A stretch of DNA of 64,000 bases from Viola odorata (taxonomy: Eukaryota; Streptophyta; Magnoliopsida; Malpighiales; Violaceae). The position numbers were made by a program, and so were the translations under genes. The stretch spans positions 30,428,579 to 30,492,578 of the forward strand of contig OY829542.1 of NCBI GenBank assembly GCA_963691705.1, read 5' to 3'. Under the pieces are notes generated by a model, which was given only the letters and a program-made list of their open reading frames with translations, searched no databases and had not been told where the DNA came from. Shown in pieces: positions 57,125-64,000 of the stretch (position 1 is the stretch's first letter; every line of letters begins with the position of its first letter).

Positions 57125-58713
57125 TGATAGCATGTTTCATGGGCATAATTTTATCCTCTTTTCTAGCCTTTTCGGGGGCTTGATTCTGCTATTTGACCCT
57201 TATTTATATCTTTATTGCAGATCAGCACCAAAAGGAGAAAAAGAGCGAAAAGATGCATTTTTTGAAGTGTTCGGTTTCAAGCTTCAAGGCCCGGAGGATC
57301 AGAGTGTCATCGATCCCTCGACGCTAACCTATCCAATGAGCAATCTCTCGGCCGCGATACCTCTGCATTATTTCTCATTCGAAAGCCAAAGAGAAGAATC
57401 TTCGAAGATCTGCACGAGATTCCATGCATTTCCAGAAGGTGTCAAGCGCGCCAGAGATCCCAGAATATTCTCCTGAAGGACGTGTGCTGTCACGCTCCCA
57501 TTGGCTCTCTCTCTCTCTCTCCTTTAGCTGTATTTTATCCCTTAGCTAGTTTTTAGACTATATAAACTAAACTTTAGGGTTTTTGTAAGGACGGCTGATC
57601 CTAGGACATACTCTCACTTTTACCTAAAATTTAGGGATTCTCTCTTCCTCTTTTTTAGCACGGCCGCCAGCTTGTAAAAGGGAAAACATTGATTTCCTCA
57701 ATCGGTTTATTCTAATACACTTCTCTTTTATTTCTCTTAATCTCGTTTATGTTATTCTCTTCCTCTACTTACTATTTATATTTGATTATGAGTAGCTAAA
57801 TACCATCTTCTTAGTAAAGGGTGTTTCAAGGGTTGTAAGGTTCGGTTAAGAGGCCTAATGGATGCTTAAGATATTCTGTTGTCATATTCAGTTGTTTATC
57901 ATTTTATTTCCATGCTCATTTAGAAATGTTGAGGGCTTGATCAACTGTTAATATTTCTGTGTGAGTACTGTCATTCTCTTAGTTATAACTGACGTGAATC
58001 CTTGAGTTAAAGCAAACACCTCGTGGGGACATCGAGAGAGGTCTTTCGTCTAGGGGTAAATGGTTGTTTAGGGTATGTGATACGAGCTTGACACACTAAG
58101 ATGTCACGACCTAGATTTGTCTTGTCTCCACTTCATGGGCATTTTGAGTAGTGCCTCCCCGCATTCGTGCCTGGGAGGACGGCGAAACATCAAGGCTACC
58201 TCATATGTGGAAACGGGGGGTAGCTTCTACCTACAAAGGTAAGTAGGGAGTGTTGAGTGGAAACTAGGCCCCTATAGCAGGTCTTTGCATGAGTTTGGAC
58301 TATTCTTGTGCCAATGACTAACTGACCTAAAATGCAACCCAGAACACCTTTTGCTAAGATTTCTTCCCATCAGATTAATATCTCTTTTACTACCTTTCTT
58401 ATTTTCGTGATCTTGACACTGTTTAGATATCTTGGCTCCGATTGTGTTTTACTTTCATGCCCTAGATAACTGCTTTAATTAGTTGTCTTGTTAGCTCCCA
58501 AATCTGCGTTGATTAATTCATTAATCAACATAAACCCCAACCCCACCCCCAAGTGTTACTTATTTGTATTTTGTCGCATTTGTTCCCTGCCATACATCTA
58601 AACTGATTTGTTATTCCTTCAATCTCTGTGGTTCAACCCTGTCTTGCCCTTTACACATTTATTTGTGCATTTAGGCATCAAAAAAAATATTAAGTATATT
58701 TGAGTGACGATCA
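57125..58713 (+). repeat. Element E 5' LTR
   Basis: 1589 bp, TGATAGCATG to GTGACGATCA. Clearly homologous to the LTRs of B but much more diverged than B's two LTRs are from each other. TATATAAA at 57559-57566. Confidence 0.92.
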
Positions 58714-58718
58714 AATTT

Positions 58719-58736
58719 TGGCGTCGTTGCCGGGGA
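58719..58736 (+). other. Element E primer binding site (tRNA-Asp)
   Basis: TGGCGTCGTTGCCGGGGA, one C-to-T difference from the exact site in B. Confidence 0.9.
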
Positions 58737-58769
58737 TTGAACGGTACTAATTATTTTCTTTTTACTTGT

Positions 58770-61084
58770 ATGACCAGGAGATCTGCATCAGATCTACTCC
58801 CTCTAGATCTCGAATTGACCAGAACAAAAAGAGGGCTTCGGAGGCAAGCCAAAGGACCTTCTGCCTAGCGTAGAGGAATCCCTCATCCTGCCCTCGAAAG
58901 ACAACCTTCTAATCTGGCCGACCAAGACCATCAGTTTTTCCAAGACCTAGCCTACCTTCATCGAGGTCTTGAAAACCCAATAGCCGCTCATTTTGATTTT
59001 CCAGCCATGGAAGACCATGACAACCACGTGCGTCATGAAGACCCACCGCCACCTCCTTCAAACCAGCAGTCCATAGATCACCTCAATGCAGCCCCCGACA
59101 TGTCGAGCAGTTGCATCGTTCGGCCTGTTGTCCCTCATGATTGGACCCTCAAATCAGCCGTCACCTTCAACAGCTCCACTCAATTTGCGAGGCCATGAAA
59201 CCTCCCAATGTCAGCATCGAGCAAGCGAAGCTGCGCGCTTTTATGTGGTCTCTCAAAGATGATGCCCTCGACTGGTATTATGACCTTCTGCCAAGATCCA
59301 TCCATTCTTGGGTGGAGATATCCAAGATCTTCATTGAGAAGTATTATCCAGCATCTATAGCCAACACCACGAGCAAGCAGCTAGTATCCATAGTCCAGAG
59401 GAAAGAAGAAGATCTAGCCCAGTATTATGAAAAATATCTGAAGATGCAGTCCATGTGCCCCTCGCACAACCTTAGCGAGCATGCCTTTATTCAGTACTTC
59501 TGTGAAGGTCTCAAGGCTCACGACAAGGCCCTTCTCAACGCTGTCGTAAATGGTTCTCTCACGGCTCTCACGCTAGCTACTGCCAAGGCCACCATCGAAC
59601 TCATAGCCAAGAATGCTACATCTGAAGTTGGTAACAGTAGCGGCCAAGATGTCCAAGTTGCAGCACTGCCGAATCAGCTGACCGCCCTTATAGGACTATT
59701 TCAGAATTTCGTGGCAGGACAGTCCACACCAGTCAAGGCTTGTCAAACTTGTAATTTTGTGGACCACCCTACTGATGCATGCCTCTATATTCCAGATGAG
59801 ATCCAAGTGAATGCTGCCGACCAGTATAATCAAGCCCCTTACGGTCAAAACTACAACCAGGGCTGGAAACAGCCGAATCCAGGATGGGTTCCAAACCCTC
59901 AGCCGTCGGGCCCTAACCAGCAACAGCACCCTTACGGGAATCACCCCCCTCCTCTCAACATGTAGAACTTCAGACCCCGACCCACGTATAATTAGTACCA
60001 ACGCCAACCTCCACAAGATTAGACTTTTGTCGTGCCCCCAAATACAAAACCACCTCGTAACCCCGAACAGCAAAAGGAAATCGAGGATCTTAAGAAGCAG
60101 ATGAGCACCATGATGGCCGAGATCAAAGAGCTGAAGAATCAAGAGAGATTTCCACCTCAAACCGAGACAAATCCAAAGCACAACGTCTGTGTTGTAACCC
60201 TGCGAAGTGGCACGACCTTGACACCTCCAACACATCCGACCCCCGATATTGAAAACTCTCTAGAGTTTGAACTCAAGCCGAAACCCAGGGCAAAAGGCCC
60301 GAAAGTGCCCAAATTTGTCGAGGCCATGGAGGATAGAATCCGCTCCCCTAGAGGTTCACCAAGAAATGACCCCAATCCACCCGAATTTACCCAGGAATAT
60401 ATTCACAAGATTCTCGAGCCCCCATTTCCCCAAAGATTGATCAAGTCCAAGAAAGACAAGGAAGACCGTGAGATCTTCGACATGTTCAGCAAAGTGGTTG
60501 TCAACATCTCGCTCCTCCAAGCAGTTAAGAATGTGCCTCACTACACCAAGTTCCTAAAACAGTTGTGCACGAACAAGTGTAAATTGGCCGATGTTAACAA
60601 GATCAGTGTAGGAGCAAACGCTTCTGCCCACATCCAGAGGAAGATTCCTTCGAAGTGCAAAGACCAAGGAATGTTCATCATTCCCTGCCGAATTGGTACA
60701 ATCGACATCGGGAAGGCCATGTGCGATTTTGGGGCAGGTATTAATGTCATGCCCTTGATCATCTATAATAGTCTTGGGCTCGAGCCTCTCAGACCTACCA
60801 GTCTTGCCATTCAGCTTGCTGATCGTTCTATCATCTACCTCGAGGGGGTCATCACAGATGTTTTGGTCCAAGTGGGCGAATTCTTATTCCCAACCGATTT
60901 TTATGTAATTTCCATGGAAAATGAGGACTCTACCAAGTGTACAGATGTTCTTCTAGGGCGAGCATTTCTGGCCACTGCCCGAGCAAAGATTGATGTTCAT
61001 GACGCAACCATCTCCCTCAAGTTTGACAGGGAGATCATTAAGTTCAATATGCTAGAGGCCATGCGATACCCCTCTGAATTTTCC
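58770..61084 (+). pseudogene. Element E gag-protease, broken and truncated
   Basis: ATG 58770 (MTRRSASDLLPLDLEL). TAG at 58866-58868 stands where B has CAG. Near 59160 a deletion of roughly 60 bp removes the segment matching VLHHLPTFRGVAKENALR of B and shifts the frame, probably between short repeats (GTCAC/CGTCAC). Gag then continues through AKLRAFMWSLKDDALDWYYDL and CQTCNFVDHPTDACL. Three TAG stops follow near 59963, 59990 and 60019, then a clean stretch to the protease (AMCDFGAGINVMPL, where the Leu of CDLGAG is Phe). The last Athila residues are MRYPSEFS; the following 35 codons to 61192 come from the joined LTR. Confidence 0.9.
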
Positions 61085-61910
61085 AGAGAACGAAGGTTCG
61101 AGGTCGTTTTATGGACTTGGGAAGGTGTTAGGCACCCAAGTCACATCCTTAAAAAGGTTACCGGTAAAAAGGTGTTTGGAAAACATTTTTAACATAAAAA
61201 TGAATAAATAATCGAAGCATGTCAACCAGTCCCGCGCACGGAAACGGGCCACCTTTCCATCATTTACGAGGTAAACGATAGTAAAGTGTCGGCCGAAATC
61301 CTGTTACGAAGAGTGGGACACTTTCCGATCACTTAAACATTTTTGACACACGAATTGGGCCCTTAAAGGTGACGTTACATCTTAGCATTTTCGTTGGGAC
61401 ATTGTTATTTCCGATCAGGACCGAAGGACGGGGTTACCGTTTGTTCGTATGTTAAAGCGGACGTTCCCCCCTTTTTATCATCGGGCCATGCATGATTAAT
61501 TAATTACTACGTGATCCTATCATGGGTAAATATACTAACATCGTACATTTTTATGAATGCACATAACCGTGTGGGATTCGAAGCCACCATGCTCACATAT
61601 CAATGTATAGCAATTAATTTCATGGCATAAAAAAGAGAACAAGTGATTTAAACATGTAAGCATGTGCGTTGATTTTATCATGCATACGAATACGATGTGA
61701 GTTCTTTAATATTTTTAAATAGCATGCATACAAGTAATATTCGCGGAAAGCGTTGAATAGATAAAAAAGACTAGAAAGCGTACTTGCGTCGCGTGATCTT
61801 GATCTTCCTTGCAAAGTGAGGGCGTTAGCAACATTTTTCGAGAATAATAGATAAGAAAAGCTCATGCAAACACTTATTTAAATTTACGATAAGTAAGCAA
61901 TTAATTAAAT

Positions 61911-62545
61911 ACACATGGCAAACAAATAAATACATCATTCATAGTATGTAAGCAATTAATTAAAATAAAGCATGACAAACGAACTCAACATCTCATTCAA
62001 AACATGCAAGCATTTAATTAAATAGAACATGGCATAAACACATCATTTAAATCATACAAGCATTTAATTAAATAAGATATGGCATAAACTAATCATTTAA
62101 ATCATGCAAGCATTTAATTAAATAGAACATGGCATAAACACATCATTTAAATCATACAAGCATTTAATTAAATAAAACATGGCATAAACACATCATTTAA
62201 ATCATACAAGCATTTAATTAAATAAGACATGGCATAAACTAATCATTTAAATCATGCAAGTATTTAATTAAATAGAACATGGCATAAACACATCATTTAA
62301 ATCATACAAGCATTTAATTAAATAAGACATGGCATAAACTAATCATTTAAATCATGCAAGCATTTAATTAAATAGAACATGACATAAACACATCATCTAA
62401 ATCATATAAGCATTTAATTAATTAAAACATGGTATAAGTCATTTAAATCATGCAAGAAAATAATTAAATAAAACATGGCATAACTTAAATCATACAAGCA
62501 TTTAATTAATTAAAACATGGTATAAACAAGTCATTTAAATCATGC
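61911..62545. repeat. 50-bp tandem array in LTR F
   Basis: GGCATAAAC-type landmarks recur at 62031, 62081, 62131, 62181, 62231, 62281, 62331 and 62381, an exact 50-bp period. Two variants (one with CACATC and CATACAAG, one with AATC and CATGCAAG) mostly alternate. The array decays on both sides. Confidence 0.9.
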
Positions 62546-63329
62546 AAGCAAATAAACACGAAAATGAATAAACAAATATTGTATACGAATATTTCATACG
62601 ACACATTCAACATGGCATAAAGTAAGCAATTCATTGCATACGGACATGTGAACGAGTCATGCGATATTTAAACACAAAAATAAAATAAACATATTGCATA
62701 CGAGGCATGTGAGTGTTTGCGGAAAAATTAAATAAACAAGTTATACATACGAACATTTCACAAATATTGACGCAAATAAATGGGTCGGGCCCCACATTTA
62801 GATTTTGGACATTAAAAAATGGGCTTGGCTTTTAATTTAAGACAAAGATGGGCCGAAGCCTATCACCTTTCTTTCTTTCTATTTTCCCGCCAGCCTTCTT
62901 ACCTTCATCTTCTTCCTCACGTCGGCGACCAATGTGAGACTCAAACCTTGAAACTCGACCAAACCAACCCAAATAAAACCAGTAGTATAGCAGCGATTCA
63001 AGGCAACGAATATGGCAAGAAAATTAAATGAAAACAGTGGCACTTTTAACAAAGGAAAAATAAGCTAATTAACATGCATTATGACTATTAATTACTTAAG
63101 GCAACATGTCATCAAATTGAGGCAAGGGAAATGAAATTGGCATAAAAACTAAGCATTTGAACCAAGTTTGAGCAATTTATTCATGCATTAAGGCTATAAA
63201 CGAAAATTAAAAGAAAACTAGAGTGAGAAGCTTACTTGTCCAGGAGAGATTTTTATCCAAGAAGGTAGTGCAAGAAATAGAGATTAAGAAGAGATTTTTG
63301 GTGCCCTTGATTTGTTGTGTGAAGCTTGC

Positions 63330-63337
63330 TATTTATA
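63330..63337 (-). promoter_or_regulatory. TATA box of LTR F
   Basis: TATAAATA on the minus strand followed by GCAAGC, the same context as 39074-39087 in element C. Confidence 0.6.
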
Positions 63338-64000
63338 GAGGAGGGAAAAATTTTGGAGTCGGTTTGCACATGTGGCTGCAAACCGACGGGAAGAAAATAT
63401 CCAAGGTGATGATGAGCTCTAGGCCGGAATAGTGAACTAGGGGAGGGAAGCTTGTGGCCAAGGCTGGTTGGATGGGATGGGGTAGTGATCTAAGTGAGTT
63501 GGAGCCGAGTTGGAGGGTAAGAATGCATTGAATGGTATTTATGTGGTATTTATCCTATTTTTGGGCACGAACGAGATATTTTTAGTACGAGCGAAATCGC
63601 TCGAAAATGAAAATAAACCTAAACCGAGGAAACCACGACGTGCAGAAAAATAAGACAAGAAAAGTAGTATACTGCGAATAAACGCGAAACTCGGTTTAAC
63701 GTATTTATTTTCTCTTTCGGAAATGTTAAAAGTTCGGACTCAAAATAAATGTCCTTACGACAAAAATTGAACGAAACCAAACTCGATTGTGTAAAAGAGA
63801 AAAATAGTACGTAATTATCAAACAAAGAAATAACGCGTTCGACCCTCGGTCCTGGGAAACTTACTCGGGGCTGAGAAAAGTTCGAGCGAAAAGACAGTCG
63901 AAAGTACGAAAAAAATGAGAAGGCACGAAATGACACGGAATATTAAACAAACTAGCCTAGGACCAAGAGTCGATAGAAATTTGACCTAGACGAGCTATTA

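Larger units (their letters stand above)
57125..61084 (+). mobile_element. Element E: Athila-type retrotransposon, 3'-truncated
   Basis: 5' LTR 57125-58713, primer site 58719-58736, and gag-protease 58770-61084. The sequence then leaves Athila homology inside the conserved segment MLEAMRYPSEFS and joins an Ogre-type LTR in reverse orientation. No pol, third ORF or 3' LTR. Inserted in copia RNase H; the left target sequence is GTGAA (57120-57124). Confidence 0.9.
61085..64000 (-). repeat. Element F: Ogre-type LTR, reverse orientation, both ends missing
   Basis: On the minus strand, 61085-61190 matches the U5 part of the element C LTR (compare 25330-25420), with shared GTTACCGG, CTAACACCTTCCCA-like and GGACTTGG runs. 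The promoter TATAAATAGCAAGC is shared with C. The last 200 bp or so of the LTR are missing at 61085 and the U3 start lies beyond 64000. Divergence from C is high, so it is another subfamily. No coding domain seen; an antisense frame at 63619-63936 has no recognisable family. Confidence 0.65.

Noticed and set aside
61641..63936. Antisense frames in LTR F (for example 63619-63936) as genes
   Set aside because: No domain, biased composition, and embedded in LTR and tandem-repeat DNA.
1..64000. An entirely new biological system such as a defence or biosynthetic cluster
   Set aside because: Every domain I can identify belongs to known plant transposable-element families. Novelty here is limited to structural features within them.

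Overview
The window is nuclear DNA of a flowering plant, probably a eudicot, from a repeat-rich and likely heterochromatic region. Almost every recognisable segment belongs to a plant transposable element. These are Ty3/gypsy elements of the Athila, Tat/Ogre and chromovirus types, a Ty1/copia fragment, a Helitron fragment, an L1-like LINE tail and a complete hAT transposon. I recognise no ordinary host gene, no rRNA or tRNA gene and no CRISPR array. Genus cannot be told from this sequence.

Left third (1-19938), minus strand. A Tat-lineage gypsy element (G, 1-3568, cut by the window edge) sits inside the 3' LTR of an Athila element (A, 3569-19938). A keeps gag, protease, RT, RNase H, integrase and the Athila third ORF, all broken by stops and frameshifts. 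A complete hAT transposon (14355-18351, 8-bp target duplication CTGCTAGG, 19-bp perfect terminal inverted repeats, full-length transposase) interrupts the start of A's gag.

Middle left (19939-24260). This holds the 3' end of an L1-like LINE (20449-21477), weak PIF/Harbinger remnants, a tRNA-like SINE candidate, AT-rich DNA with a duplicated block, and an exon-like sequence of unknown origin.

Centre and right (24262-53187), plus strand. An Ogre-type element (C) has a 5'-truncated left LTR, an Ogre-type primer site, a gag and a 67-bp minisatellite, but no pol. Its right LTR is split twice. A chromovirus-type gypsy element (D, 30654-38474, duplication CGTAT, long intact RT-RNase H-integrase ORF) sits in one site. 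Athila B (39649-52139, duplication CCAGG/CTAGG, LTRs about 98% identical by hand count) sits in the other.

Far right (53188-64000). Helitron Rep coding remnants abut a copia RT-RNase H remnant. That copia remnant is split by a solo gypsy LTR (54025-56507, duplication GGTTG) and is then cut by a third Athila copy (E, 57125-61084, no pol). E ends abruptly against an Ogre-type LTR in reverse orientation (F, 61085-64000) carrying a 50-bp tandem array.

Order of events implied by nesting: the LINE, Helitron and copia remnants are oldest; C, A and E follow; hAT and G (in A), D and B (in C) and the solo LTR (in copia) are younger. The most interesting structural signal is a hairpin with a constant AGGA loop and covarying stem beside a GTGGGGAGGG purine run in both full-length Athila copies. 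A second strong pattern is that the in-frame stops fall mainly at glutamine codons, as expected from deamination of methylated CAG sites.
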